Assembly (NCBI RefSeq): GCF_900590755.1 | Contig: NZ_UUOC01000047.1 | Span: forward strand, 163,042-227,041 | Length of the DNA: 64,000 nucleotides | Source of the DNA: Pseudomonas viridiflava | GTDB lineage: Bacteria > Pseudomonadota > Gammaproteobacteria > Pseudomonadales > Pseudomonadaceae | Direction: 5' to 3' | Shown: piece by piece, positions 7,956 through 16,470 of the stretch | Layout: every line of letters starts with the position of its first letter | Numbering within the stretch: position 1 is the first letter of the stretch | Made by a program: the position numbers and the translations under genes | Notes under the pieces: generated by a model | Told to the model about the DNA's origin: nothing | Database searches by the model: none | The model's input: the letters and a program-made list of their open reading frames with translations, nothing else

Positions 7956-8657
7956 ATGACTTTCCCCACTTCGCACATCGACGCAACAACCGTCCCTTCA
8001 ATGAAAATCCATGACTGGTTCGACGGCCCTTATCCGGCTCGGGTGCGCATCGCCCTGGCCGAGAAAGGACTGCTGCCACAGACCGAATTCGTCTCGGTCA
8101 ACCTGTGGAAAGGTGAGCACAAGACGCCGGAGTTTCTGGCGTTCAACTACTCAGGAACATTGCCAGTGCTGGAGCTGAATGACGGCACGCTGATTGCCGA
8201 ATGCACCGCCATTACTCAGTATCTGGACAGCCTGGTGGGTAGCCCTGCCCTGACCGGCGAAACGCCGCTGGAAAAAGGCATCATCCACATGATGACCAAG
8301 CGCGCTGAAATCGAGTTTCTCGATGCGGTCAGCACTTATTTCCACCACGCCACGCCAGGCCTGGGCCCTGAGGTCGAGCTGTATCAGAACGCCGAATGGG
8401 GTAACCGAATGCGCGACAAGGCCATCAGAGGCATGCACTACTTCGACGGTCTGCTTAAACAACAGCCCTTCGTTGCGGGCGAGCGCTTTTCAATGGCCGA
8501 CATTGCGGTGCTGGGCGGGATGATCTTTGCGGGGCTGGTGAAGCTGCAGGTGCCGGACGAGTGTGAAGCACTGCGGGCCTGGCATGACCGGATGCAGGAA
8601 CGTTCCAGCGTGCAGCAGTGGCGAGAAATGGTGAAGCGTGGAGCGCCTCAGGTCTGA
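7956..8657 (+). CDS. Glutathione S-transferase family protein
   Basis: A 233-aa protein; the thioredoxin-like N-domain starts at MKIHDWFDGPYPARVRIALAEKG (from about residue 16). The cis-proline is in SGTLPVLEL, and an acidic residue for the gamma-glutamyl contact is in IAECTAITQYL. The all-helical C-domain ends with FVAGERFSMADIAVL, the usual N-capping box motif. It should conjugate or reduce electrophiles with glutathione in the cytoplasm. ATG at 7956 has AGGTAAG upstream; ATG at 8001 is an alternative that removes 15 residues lacking family similarity. Control by the divergent TetR is likely. Confidence 0.88.
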   Translation: MTFPTSHIDATTVPSMKIHDWFDGPYPARVRIALAEKGLLPQTEFVSVNLWKGEHKTPEFLAFNYSGTLPVLELNDGTLIAECTAITQYLDSLVGSPALTGETPLEKGIIHMMTKRAEIEFLDAVSTYFHHATPGLGPEVELYQNAEWGNRMRDKAIRGMHYFDGLLKQQPFVAGERFSMADIAVLGGMIFAGLVKLQVPDECEALRAWHDRMQERSSVQQWREMVKRGAPQV

Positions 8658-8707
8658 TCAGCAGTGAATCTGCCATCCTGAAGGCGGATGGCAGATATCG
8701 TCCGGAT

Positions 8708-11182
8708 TCAGAACTGATACTTGGTGGTGATCATCACGTTACGCGGATCGCCGTAATAGCCGCCGTAAAAGTTGGTGTCCATGGAACTGATGTACTTCTT
8801 GTCGAACAGGTTATTGACGTTCAGCGTTGCCGACAGGTTGTCATCGAACTGGTAACGGCCCATGGCGTTGAACACCGCGTAGTCGTCCTGAGTCGCCTTG
8901 ATTTTCGAACCCACAAACCAGGGGGTATCCGTCAGGCTGATACCGCTCTGCCAGTTGGCGCCGCCCCCGAGGGTGAGTTTGTTCAGCTCGCCCGGCAGTC
9001 GATAGGTGGACCAGAGCTTGACCAGATTGGCAGGTGCAACGGTATTGATGCGCTCGCCGTCTGCATCTTTGGTGACGCTGTGGGAATAGCTGGCGGCAAG
9101 GTTCCAGTCCTGCATGACTTCGCCGCTGACTTCCATCTCGACGCCCTTGGTTTTCGCCCCCTGAACTGCGCGGTAAGCACGCTCGGTGGTGCCAGGCACG
9201 AGCTGGCCAGCGTCGGCTTCGGCGAGGTTGTCCTGTTTGCTCTGGAACACGGCAAATGCGGTATTCAGGCGACCACCGAAGTATTCGCTTTTCAGACCGA
9301 TTTCATAGTTGTCGCCTTCCCGCGGATCCAGGGTTGCGCCGGTGCGGTCGCGAGTGGTTTGCGGCTTGAATATGTTGGTGTAACTGACGTAGACCGAGTG
9401 GTTTTCATTCAGGTCGTAGACGATTCCGGCATAGGGCGTGACCTTACCGGTTTCCTTGTTGGTGTTGTGCGACTCGAATGAAGGGTTGTCCGGATAATCG
9501 GTTTGATAATCGTACTTATAGTCGGTGACCCGGGCGCCGATGATCAGCGACAGATCGTCCGTCGGCTTGAAGCGCGAGGCAATGTAGGCACCTTTCTGCC
9601 GGACCGTGGTGTCGTAGGTCGCGTAGGTGCTGGAACCAGCCAGGTAGGAAGCCCTGTCGGCATAGCCGTCCCAGTCGTAGTAATTGACTGCACGCCCGGA
9701 CGAATCGACATTGTCGTCAGCGTTACGATCTTTGAAGGTCAGCGAGCTCAGGCCCACCACCAGTTCATGTTCGCGCCCCAGAAACTGGAACGGCCCCTGA
9801 GCCATCAAGTCGATTCCGGTCTGTTTCTGCCAGCCGCTGCCATAACCGCCGTACGTGAACATACCGTCGCCGGTCTGTTCGTCGGGGAACCGGTTGCTCA
9901 GGGACAGCAGATTCGCGTGGCGCTTGCTGTACATCTGGTTAAGCGAAAGCTTCACCGACCAATCGTTGGCCAGTTTCTGCTCCAGGGTCGAGAACACGTT
10001 GAGGGTGTCCTGCTGACGGGTGCTCCAGCGCGCCGCAGGGTTGAACGAGCGCGAGGGTTTGTTCTGGCTGCCATCGGCGTAGAACAGCGGGAAGCCGCCG
10101 TAAGAGACGCCGTTCGGGCTGTTCTTCTGATAATCGACACCGACCGTCAGCAGCGTGTCGTCGGTGATATCGGTTTCGGTGATGCCGTAGAAAATCTGCT
10201 TTTCCTGGCTGTAGTTGTCCATGAAGCTATTGCTTTGCTCATAGGCCCCCACCACGCGACCACGGATCCGGCCGTTGGGCGTCAGCGGCCCGGATAGGTC
10301 CACTTCGGTCCGGTATTTGTCCCACGAGCCTAGCCCTGCGCTGACGTAACCATGGAAATCCGCCGTCGGCCGTTTGCGCACCAGATTGATGGTGCCCGAA
10401 GGGTCGCCCGTGCCGGTCAGCAACCCGCTGGCGCCGCGCAGCACTTCAATGTGGTCGTAGATGGCCATGTCGGCCAGCGTCTGCGGGGTGGCACCACTGC
10501 TCACGATCATTGAGGTCGGGATGCCGTCGTACTGGAAGCTGTCGATGTTGTAGCCACGGGAGTAGATCGAGAAACGCTCACTGTCCACATGCTGAACGTT
10601 GATGCCCGGCGTTTGCTCAAGCACCTGAGTCAGACTGTTCAGGCTTTGGTCGTCGATGCGCTGGCGGGTCATCACACTGACCGACTGTGGGGTTTCACGC
10701 AGGGTCAGATTCAGTTTGGTGGCGGTCGAGGTTGCGCCGGTGGTGTAAGAGCCAGTCTGCTCGGTCGTGGCACCCAGCCCCTGGCTGTTAATAGTGGTAG
10801 CACCCAGCTCGACGCCCTGGCCATTGCGCGCCAGCGGGCGCAACAGGTAAAGGCCGTTGCTCTGCTCCACCGCCTGCAATCCGCTGCCTTTGAGCACATG
10901 CTGCAAACCTTCGGATACGCTGACATCGCCGCGCAACCCGCCGCTGCTCAGGCCCTGCACCAGGCCTGGCTCGATCGGCAAGGTGATGCCGGCCTGGCTG
11001 GCGAACTCGGCGAGCACTAAGTTCAATGCACCGCCGGACACTTCAAAATGTCGGACAGACTGATCGGCCATGGCTGCGAGGCTCACCGTCGATGCCACTG
11101 CCCCCAACATGGCTGTACGCAAAGCGTGCGCCAGAATGGTGGTTTTCACTGCCTTGAGCCGCCCGCGCTGTTGGTCCTGCAT
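8708..11182 (-). CDS. TonB-dependent siderophore receptor with STN signalling domain
   Basis: An 824-aa outer-membrane receptor of the FpvA/FoxA type. It has a signal peptide (residues 1-39, cleavage after AAMA), an STN secretin/TonB N-terminal domain (about 43-115), a plug (about 160-290, with TPQSVSVMTRQRIDDQ) and a 22-strand barrel ending in the typical terminal phenylalanine (KYQF). The STN domain lets the receptor signal ligand binding to the FecR-like anti-sigma factor encoded just upstream. ATG at 11182 is chosen because GGGGAGG lies 7 nt before it; a longer frame to 11236 has no such site. The ligand is probably a ferric siderophore, identity unknown. Confidence 0.93.
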   Translation of the reverse strand: MQDQQRGRLKAVKTTILAHALRTAMLGAVASTVSLAAMADQSVRHFEVSGGALNLVLAEFASQAGITLPIEPGLVQGLSSGGLRGDVSVSEGLQHVLKGSGLQAVEQSNGLYLLRPLARNGQGVELGATTINSQGLGATTEQTGSYTTGATSTATKLNLTLRETPQSVSVMTRQRIDDQSLNSLTQVLEQTPGINVQHVDSERFSIYSRGYNIDSFQYDGIPTSMIVSSGATPQTLADMAIYDHIEVLRGASGLLTGTGDPSGTINLVRKRPTADFHGYVSAGLGSWDKYRTEVDLSGPLTPNGRIRGRVVGAYEQSNSFMDNYSQEKQIFYGITETDITDDTLLTVGVDYQKNSPNGVSYGGFPLFYADGSQNKPSRSFNPAARWSTRQQDTLNVFSTLEQKLANDWSVKLSLNQMYSKRHANLLSLSNRFPDEQTGDGMFTYGGYGSGWQKQTGIDLMAQGPFQFLGREHELVVGLSSLTFKDRNADDNVDSSGRAVNYYDWDGYADRASYLAGSSTYATYDTTVRQKGAYIASRFKPTDDLSLIIGARVTDYKYDYQTDYPDNPSFESHNTNKETGKVTPYAGIVYDLNENHSVYVSYTNIFKPQTTRDRTGATLDPREGDNYEIGLKSEYFGGRLNTAFAVFQSKQDNLAEADAGQLVPGTTERAYRAVQGAKTKGVEMEVSGEVMQDWNLAASYSHSVTKDADGERINTVAPANLVKLWSTYRLPGELNKLTLGGGANWQSGISLTDTPWFVGSKIKATQDDYAVFNAMGRYQFDDNLSATLNVNNLFDKKYISSMDTNFYGGYYGDPRNVMITTKYQF

Positions 11183-11248
11183 GTCTGATGCCTCCCCTGT
11201 TGAAGCGTTATTTTTCGTTATCTGCTTGGGGAACACCCGAGGGCGGCA

Positions 11249-11277
11249 AAAGGCGACACGCTTTTTTGATTATTTCC
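11249..11277 (-). promoter_or_regulatory. FecI-type ECF sigma promoter of the receptor gene
   Basis: On the minus strand GGAAAT (11277-11272), a 17-bp spacer and GCCTTT (11254-11249) differ at one base from the E. coli fecA promoter pattern GGAAAT-N17-TCCTTT. It lies between the anti-sigma gene and the receptor gene, where the cognate sigma factor should act. Confidence 0.65.
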
Positions 11278-11289
11278 AAAATAACGAAA

Positions 11290-12243
11290 TCAACGGGGGA
11301 CGATGGTCACCCAGTAGCGAGTTCGATAGAGGATCGCCACCGGCAACACTTGCGCCAGGGCATCAAGGGCCTGATCAGTGTCGAACAGTTGGAACGCACC
11401 CGAAACCTGCAACTGCGCCACCGCCGGGTCGCAGCGCAACAGACCGGGACGGTAGCGGCTCAGCTCACGGGCGAAATCCTCGACCCGCATACGATCTGCC
11501 TTGAGCACGCCTCGGCTCCAGTCGGCTTGCCCGGTTTGCAGGGCGGCCGCCGGAGCGATTTGCTGGCGGTCGAAGTTCAGTTGCTGGCCTTTGTCGAGCC
11601 GCACGACCCGATCAGGTTGCGTCAGGGTGCTGACCTCGACCGCGCCATCGAGCACTGCAACCTGAGTGGAATCGGAGAATTGCCGGACGGAAAAACGGGT
11701 GCCGATGGGATGAATGACGCCCTGGGCTGTTTCCAGATAAAACGGCCGCGCCAGAGCATCTTTGCCAGTGGTGATCAGAATTTCGCCCTGCACCAGTTGC
11801 ACCCGGCGTTGCGTGTCGCTGAAGGTCACGTTGACGGCACTGTCGGTATTGAGCTGGATCTGCGTGCCATCGGCCAGGGTCATCTCCCGTCGCTCCCCCA
11901 CGCCACTGCGCATATCGGCGGCAAACTGCTGCCAAGGCTGGGAGCGCTGAACCAGCATCGCCGCCGGGCCCGCCATGATCAGCAGCGCGAGCGCCTTGAT
12001 TGCCCTGCGCCGTGCCGGATCGGCGTGACGGTCCAGGGTCGCCGTGGCCAGATCCCCAGGAATCAGCCGCGTCCGCGCACTGAAACCCTCAGCCAGATGC
12101 CAGGCCCGCTCATGCTCGGGGTCCTCTGCCCGCCAGTGAGCACAGGCTTGATGCTGGCCTGGGTCGACATCCGCCGCTTGCAGACGCACGAACCAGCGCG
12201 CCGCCTCCCGCGCCACCCGGCGATCAATTGCACCGGTGCTCAT
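11290..12243 (-). CDS. FecR-family anti-sigma / sigma regulator
   Basis: A 317-aa protein. Its N-terminal cytoplasmic domain contains RRVAREAARWFVRLQ and the W-rich DPEHERAWHLAEGF motif of FecR proteins (about residues 8-50). A single membrane segment follows (about 83-98), then a periplasmic FecR domain with MTLADGTQIQLNTDSAVNV and VAVLDGAVEVS. It transmits receptor occupancy to the sigma factor. ATG at 12243 overlaps the sigma-factor stop codon by 4 bp (ATGA), indicating translational coupling; the frame upstream of it is inside the sigma gene and not used. Confidence 0.93.
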   Translation of the reverse strand: MSTGAIDRRVAREAARWFVRLQAADVDPGQHQACAHWRAEDPEHERAWHLAEGFSARTRLIPGDLATATLDRHADPARRRAIKALALLIMAGPAAMLVQRSQPWQQFAADMRSGVGERREMTLADGTQIQLNTDSAVNVTFSDTQRRVQLVQGEILITTGKDALARPFYLETAQGVIHPIGTRFSVRQFSDSTQVAVLDGAVEVSTLTQPDRVVRLDKGQQLNFDRQQIAPAAALQTGQADWSRGVLKADRMRVEDFARELSRYRPGLLRCDPAVAQLQVSGAFQLFDTDQALDALAQVLPVAILYRTRYWVTIVPR

Positions 12244-12770
12244 TGGAGCGTCAAACCTTCGGCAGCCAGCACGATGCACTCTTCGAACGCGATGGACAGA
12301 TAGCGCTGAACGGTCCTCACGCTGACATCCAGCGTGGCGGCAATGGTCTGCTGATCGCAACCTTCGATCTGATACAGAAGAAAGGCTTTTCGAGCCTTGA
12401 GTGGTAACCGCGAGAGCACCGCATCGACTTCATGCAAGGCTTCCAGAATCAGCGCCTGACGCTCCAATGTCGGCGTCTGCCCGGCTGGCAAGTGCATCAG
12501 TGCGTCCAGATAAGCCTGCTCCAGGGTTCGGCGTCGGTACAGGTTGAGCATCAGGCGCTTGGCAATCGTCGCCAGATAAGGTCTGGGTGCAGGGATCGAT
12601 TGCAGGTTATCGCCCGGCGCCAGCAGCAGTCGCACAAACGTATCCTGCGCCAGATCCGCCGCATCCCCATGGTTGCCCATTCGGCGATTCAGCCAGCCGT
12701 TGAGCCAACCGTGGTGATCGCTATAGAGCTGGTGCAGGGGATGGCAGGCCTGGCTGACAGGACGAGACAT
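12240..12770 (-). CDS. FecI-like ECF RNA polymerase sigma factor
   Basis: A 176-aa ECF sigma factor. Region 2 has DAADLAQDTFVRLL for -10 recognition, and region 4 has DQQTIAATLDVSVRTVQRYL as its helix-turn-helix. With the overlapping FecR-like gene and the STN receptor it forms a cell-surface signalling system: iron-siderophore binding should release the sigma factor to transcribe the receptor gene from the promoter at 11249-11277. A Fur-like box just upstream suggests repression in iron-replete cells. The target siderophore cannot be inferred. Confidence 0.93.
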   Translation of the reverse strand: MSRPVSQACHPLHQLYSDHHGWLNGWLNRRMGNHGDAADLAQDTFVRLLLAPGDNLQSIPAPRPYLATIAKRLMLNLYRRRTLEQAYLDALMHLPAGQTPTLERQALILEALHEVDAVLSRLPLKARKAFLLYQIEGCDQQTIAATLDVSVRTVQRYLSIAFEECIVLAAEGLTLQ

Positions 12771-12790
12771 AGGCAGGAAAAACCGCGTAA

Positions 12791-12811
12791 TTACGAATGA
12801 ATCGCATTCTA
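12791..12811. promoter_or_regulatory. Putative Fur box upstream of fecI-like gene
   Basis: GAATGAATCGCATTC (12796-12810) is close to the GAATGATTCGCATT style of Pseudomonas Fur sites and lies about 25 bp upstream of the sigma-factor start. FecI-type genes are typically Fur-repressed. Assigned by eye without scoring. Confidence 0.55.
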
Positions 12812-12990
12812 TTGTGCAAACGACAGCTTCACAAGATTGGAATCACAATCAGTGCCCGCTCTGGACCGGCATTTGCAGGAGGGTGGAATGCTCGTCAAAA
12901 ATTCCGCGCCACAGCCAGTGACGGCTCTACGGAATCACTGCAAGCGTTTACAATTATTACTTAGACAGAAACTTAAGCAGGCCAGCCTTC

Positions 12991-14169
12991 ATGGCGCTCG
13001 ATCCACCTACACTTTTAGTGCTTTCCATTGCCCTCGCCGCCGCTGCCGCATCGTACCTGGCAATCGAATGGCGAACCGTCCGCGAACCTTCTCTGCTGTT
13101 CTGGAGTGGAGGGTTCGCAACCATCACAGTGGGCTGCACCTTGTCCTTGTTGCGGATGAATGGTCTGTTGCTGGTCGGCATCTGGTTCGCCAACGGTTTG
13201 CTGGTGACGGCACACTGGCTTTTCCTGCTGGGCGTCGCGCGCTTCACGCAAACGCGGCTGTCACGCGCCTGGTACCTGATTTTTCTCGCCTGGCTGGTCA
13301 TGTTGTTCGTGCCCGCGGAACAGCCCTGGCCGAAGGTCATGCTGGCGGTCAATTCGCTGCTGGTCGCTGCAGTGACCCTCAGAGCCAGCTTCCTGCTGCG
13401 GCCGCATGGCAGGTCCTTGAGCGTCGGCGCGGTACAGCTGCGTTATGTGCTTTTGGGCCACGGGCTGTTCTACGTCGCCAAGGCCATACCGGCAGTGCTG
13501 CCCGGCACGCTGATCGACCTCGCGGCCTTTCGTGGCGAAATCATTCAGATTTCTCTGGTGGAGGGCTCGATGGCGATCATGCTGATTGCCCTGTCAATGA
13601 CCGGCACTGAGCGCTATCGCCGTGAGAAACGCATCGAGAGGCTGGCCGCCCGTGATCCACTGACCGCCCTGTACAACCGCCGCGCCCTGGATGTGCGGGC
13701 ACCGCGCTTGCTGGATCAGGTTTCACCCGCACAGCCGGGCGCCTTGCTGCTGATTGATATCGACAACTTCAAGCTGGTGAATGATCTGTACGGGCATACC
13801 GCAGGCGACCGCTTGCTGATCAGCCTGAGCGAAATGATCCGCTCGGTCTTGCCCCAAGGCTCACTGGCAGCTCGCCTGGGCGGTGATGAATTCGTCATTC
13901 TGCTGAGCAACGCCTCCAGCGAGAACATTGTCGGCCTGGGTAACAGGTTGCGCGATCAGTTCCACGATGCGGCGTCTCAGACGTTTGCGACTCCCGAGGC
14001 TGTGACCCTGAGCATCGGTGCCAACCTGTTCGACCAACCTCCTGCCAGCCTGACGGCGCTGATCGAACAAGGTGATACTGCGCTGTACGAATCCAAACGA
14101 GGCGGACGCAACAGCATCCGCCTGATTGATCAGACCCTGGTCAGCGCCGAGGCTCAGTTTCAGAGGTGA
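12991..14169 (+). CDS. Membrane-bound GGDEF diguanylate cyclase
   Basis: A 392-aa protein. The N-terminal half (about residues 5-205) has six or more hydrophobic segments and no recognisable named sensor. The C-terminal GGDEF domain (about 220-385) has DPLTALYNRRAL, a DIDNFKLVNDLYGH metal-binding segment and an intact GGDEF motif (297-301), so it should make cyclic di-GMP. The allosteric I-site RxxD is missing: the nine residues before GGDEF read PQGSLAARL, so product inhibition through this site is not expected. No cognate effector or operon partner is next to it. Confidence 0.9.
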   Translation: MALDPPTLLVLSIALAAAAASYLAIEWRTVREPSLLFWSGGFATITVGCTLSLLRMNGLLLVGIWFANGLLVTAHWLFLLGVARFTQTRLSRAWYLIFLAWLVMLFVPAEQPWPKVMLAVNSLLVAAVTLRASFLLRPHGRSLSVGAVQLRYVLLGHGLFYVAKAIPAVLPGTLIDLAAFRGEIIQISLVEGSMAIMLIALSMTGTERYRREKRIERLAARDPLTALYNRRALDVRAPRLLDQVSPAQPGALLLIDIDNFKLVNDLYGHTAGDRLLISLSEMIRSVLPQGSLAARLGGDEFVILLSNASSENIVGLGNRLRDQFHDAASQTFATPEAVTLSIGANLFDQPPASLTALIEQGDTALYESKRGGRNSIRLIDQTLVSAEAQFQR

Positions 14170-14509
14170 CTTGCGCGACAGCGTCCAGCGCCCTCACCGA
14201 ATACACCAGCGCTGCGCCCGCGCGAGGCTGATCGTGACTGCCAAAACTCGCAGCCTTCGGCAGCTCCTGCAGGGCACGCGCTTTCTCAGGCGCACCGCGA
14301 TCCTGGAGCAATTGGAGGTTACGACGGTCGCGAAAGCGGTGTTTCTGACAAAACGCCCATTCACCCTCCAACATATTTAGATACCAACCGCACTGAACTA
14401 AGGCTCTGTCCTCGCGCTCCTTTGCTATGCGCAGTCAACGCACCCCTGGGATGAGCCCGTGAATCCGCGCGGGTATCTATCTAGGGTCGCTGAACAATAA
14501 GGAGCCGCC
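14170..14509. other. Gene-poor spacer with a solitary REP half
   Basis: This 340-bp stretch holds one REP half-site (14248-14272) and the leader of the downstream DUF2231 gene. A 77-codon minus-strand frame (14141-14374) has tolerable codon use but overlaps the REP half and the end of the diguanylate cyclase gene, and I recognise no domain in it. I see no RNA gene or clear terminator. Confidence 0.5.
14248..14272. repeat. Solitary REP half (GTAGGAGCTGCCGAAGG family)
   Basis: CGCAGCCTTCGGCAGCTCCTG matches one arm of the doublets at 16253, 36776, 46228, 50645 and 63685, but no inverted partner lies within 100 bp. Confidence 0.65.
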
Positions 14510-14947
14510 GTGACCGTTACCACCCACCCCCTTTACCGCAGTACGCCGAGCCCCCTTCACGGGATTTTGCTGGCCGGGACCGTTCCCCTGTTTCTGGGCG
14601 GTTTGCTGAGCGACATCGCCTATTACCAGAGCTACCAGATTCAGTGGAGCAACTTCGCCGCCTGGCTGATTGCGGGCGGCCTGTTGTTCTGTGGGCTGGC
14701 GCTGCTTTTCGCACTGGTCAATCTGATTCGGGCAGAGCAAAAGACCGGCCGGCCGCTGGTGTACTTCCTGCTGTTGCTGGTCACCTGGGTGCTCGGCCTG
14801 GTCAACGCCTTCGAGCATGCCAAAGACGCTTGGGCGGTGATGCCGTCGGGTCTGGTGTTGTCGGTGATCGTCACGGTGCTGGCCGTTGTGGCGGCATGGA
14901 TCGGCTTGAGCAATCTCAACAACGTGCGCTCGGGAGGTGCCGAATGA
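14510..14947 (+). CDS. DUF2231-family membrane protein
   Basis: A 145-aa protein with four hydrophobic segments and the early HPLYRSTPSPLHGILLAGTV motif seen in DUF2231 proteins, where a conserved His precedes helix 1. GTG at 14510 has AAGGAG 6 nt upstream. It overlaps the next gene by ATGA, so the two are translationally coupled. Its function is not established. The pairing with a lipoprotein sugar-dehydrogenase-like protein suggests a membrane component of a periplasmic oxidation step, perhaps electron transfer (inference). Confidence 0.8.
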   Translation: MTVTTHPLYRSTPSPLHGILLAGTVPLFLGGLLSDIAYYQSYQIQWSNFAAWLIAGGLLFCGLALLFALVNLIRAEQKTGRPLVYFLLLLVTWVLGLVNAFEHAKDAWAVMPSGLVLSVIVTVLAVVAAWIGLSNLNNVRSGGAE

Positions 14948-16236
14948 AATATCCAGGTGCACTTACTGTTTTAAGCGTGGCGCTGCTGTTGAGCGCATGC
15001 GGTGGCGAAGCCGATAGCACACAGGCTCGCGGCCCGGACCCGAAACTGCCGGACCCGCAACGCAGCCTGCTGCCCAGCATGAAGATTGCCGAACCGGCGC
15101 TCTGGGGCGATCAGAAACCAACGGTCCCAGAGGGTTACAGCATTACGGCCATCGCCACCGAGCTGGCCATTCCGCGTCAGACCCTGGTCCTGCCCAACGG
15201 CGACATCATCATCGCCGAGGGCCGTGGTGGCAGCGCCGCGAAGCTTAAACCCAAGGACGTCATCGCCAGCTACATCAAGGCCCAGGGCAACACCAAGGTC
15301 AAAGGCGGCAATCGTCTGACCCTGCTGCGCGATGCGGACGGCGACGGCACTTACGAGCTGAAAACAGTGTTCGCCGACAACCTCAACGCGCCTTACGGCC
15401 TGGCCTTTGCCGACGGCAAGCTGTACGTGGCCAACCAGGATGCGCTGGTGCGTTTCGATTATGAAGAGGGCCAGACCAAGGCCAGCGGCACGCCGACTAA
15501 AATCACCGACCTGCCTTCGGCGATCAACCATCACTGGACCAAGTCCCTGACCATCAGTCCGGATGGCCGCTCGCTGTTCGTCGGCATCGGCTCCAACAGC
15601 AACGTTACCGAGCGCGGCATGGAGGTCGAACTTGATCGGGCCATGGTCTGGCAGATCGATGCCGCGACCGGCGCCCACAAGCCGTATGCAACAGGCTTGC
15701 GCAACGCGACAGCCTTGACCATCGAGCCGGTGACCGGGCAACTGTGGACGGTGGTCAACGAGCGTGACGAATTGGGCCCTGACCTGGTTCCCGACTACCT
15801 GACCTCGGTGCGCGAAGGTGCGTTCTACGGCTGGCCGTTCAGCTATTGGGGGCAGAAGGTCGACACCCGGGCGCAGCCGCAAAATCCGGCCAAAGTCGCC
15901 GCTGCAATCAAACCCGATTACAGCCTGGGTTCACACGTCGCCGCACTGGGTGTGAGCTTTTCCATTCCTGCCATGGGCGACAAGTTTGCCAGCGGCGCAT
16001 TTGTCGGCGAGCACGGTAGCTGGAACCGCGACAATCCGGTGGGCTACAAGGTGATCTTTGTGCCGTTCAATAACGGCCGCCCCGCAGGTGAACCGGTGGA
16101 CTTCGCCACAGGCTTCCGGGGTGCCGATGGCAAAACCCGTGGCCGTCCGGTGGGCGTCACTGTTGACCCGAAAGGCGCGCTGATCATCGCCGACGACCTG
16201 GCGAATACGGTGTGGAGGGTCACGCGTAATCGTTGA
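14944..16236 (+). CDS. Lipoprotein of the sorbosone/PQQ-dependent sugar dehydrogenase (GSDH beta-propeller) family
   Basis: A 430-aa protein with a lipoprotein signal (LLLSAC, lipid-modified Cys at about residue 19), then a six-bladed beta-propeller recognisable by RQTLVLPNGDIIIAEGRGG, NAPYGLAFADGKLYVANQD, HHWTKSLTISPDGRSLFVGIG, ERDELGPDLVPDYLTSVREG and FVGEHGSWNRDNPVGYKVIF. Proteins of this family bind PQQ and oxidise sugars or sugar aldehydes in the periplasm; substrate and true PQQ use are not proven here. ATG at 14944 overlaps the DUF2231 stop codon. The frame extends to 14644 inside the upstream gene, which is not used. Confidence 0.88.
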   Translation: MKYPGALTVLSVALLLSACGGEADSTQARGPDPKLPDPQRSLLPSMKIAEPALWGDQKPTVPEGYSITAIATELAIPRQTLVLPNGDIIIAEGRGGSAAKLKPKDVIASYIKAQGNTKVKGGNRLTLLRDADGDGTYELKTVFADNLNAPYGLAFADGKLYVANQDALVRFDYEEGQTKASGTPTKITDLPSAINHHWTKSLTISPDGRSLFVGIGSNSNVTERGMEVELDRAMVWQIDAATGAHKPYATGLRNATALTIEPVTGQLWTVVNERDELGPDLVPDYLTSVREGAFYGWPFSYWGQKVDTRAQPQNPAKVAAAIKPDYSLGSHVAALGVSFSIPAMGDKFASGAFVGEHGSWNRDNPVGYKVIFVPFNNGRPAGEPVDFATGFRGADGKTRGRPVGVTVDPKGALIIADDLANTVWRVTRNR

Positions 16237-16252
16237 ATGATGCACAAAACCT

Positions 16253-16336
16253 TGTAGGGGCTGCCGAAGGCTGCGAACAGCGGAGTTTCAGTTACACCGC
16301 ATTCGCAGCCCTCGTAACCTCGGTCAGCTCCTACAG
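16253..16336. repeat. REP doublet with an interrupted right arm
   Basis: The left arm TGTAGGGGCTGCCGAAGG and the right arm GCAGCC...GGTCAGCTCCTACAG are inverted copies, but the right arm carries about eight extra bases (ctcgtaac) compared with intact family members. It lies between convergent genes. Confidence 0.75.
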
Positions 16337-16470
16337 GTCCTGTATCCGCTGCGTGAAAGCGCGGCGTCAGGACGACGTAGTCCCTCGGGGCATCCGTCGG
16401 TGAGAATCACCCATACCTAAAACCGCAATGACAGCTCAAGCTGCCAAAGTTCAGCGCCAGGTACTGCGGA

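Noticed and set aside
8618..10297. Long plus-strand frames opposite the TonB receptor
   Set aside because: Mirror frames of a high-GC gene on the other strand; no domain match and no ribosome-binding sites.
14141..14374. 77-codon minus-strand frame after the diguanylate cyclase gene
   Set aside because: Codon use is tolerable, but it overlaps the end of the cyclase gene and a REP half-site, and I recognise no domain or ribosome-binding site.
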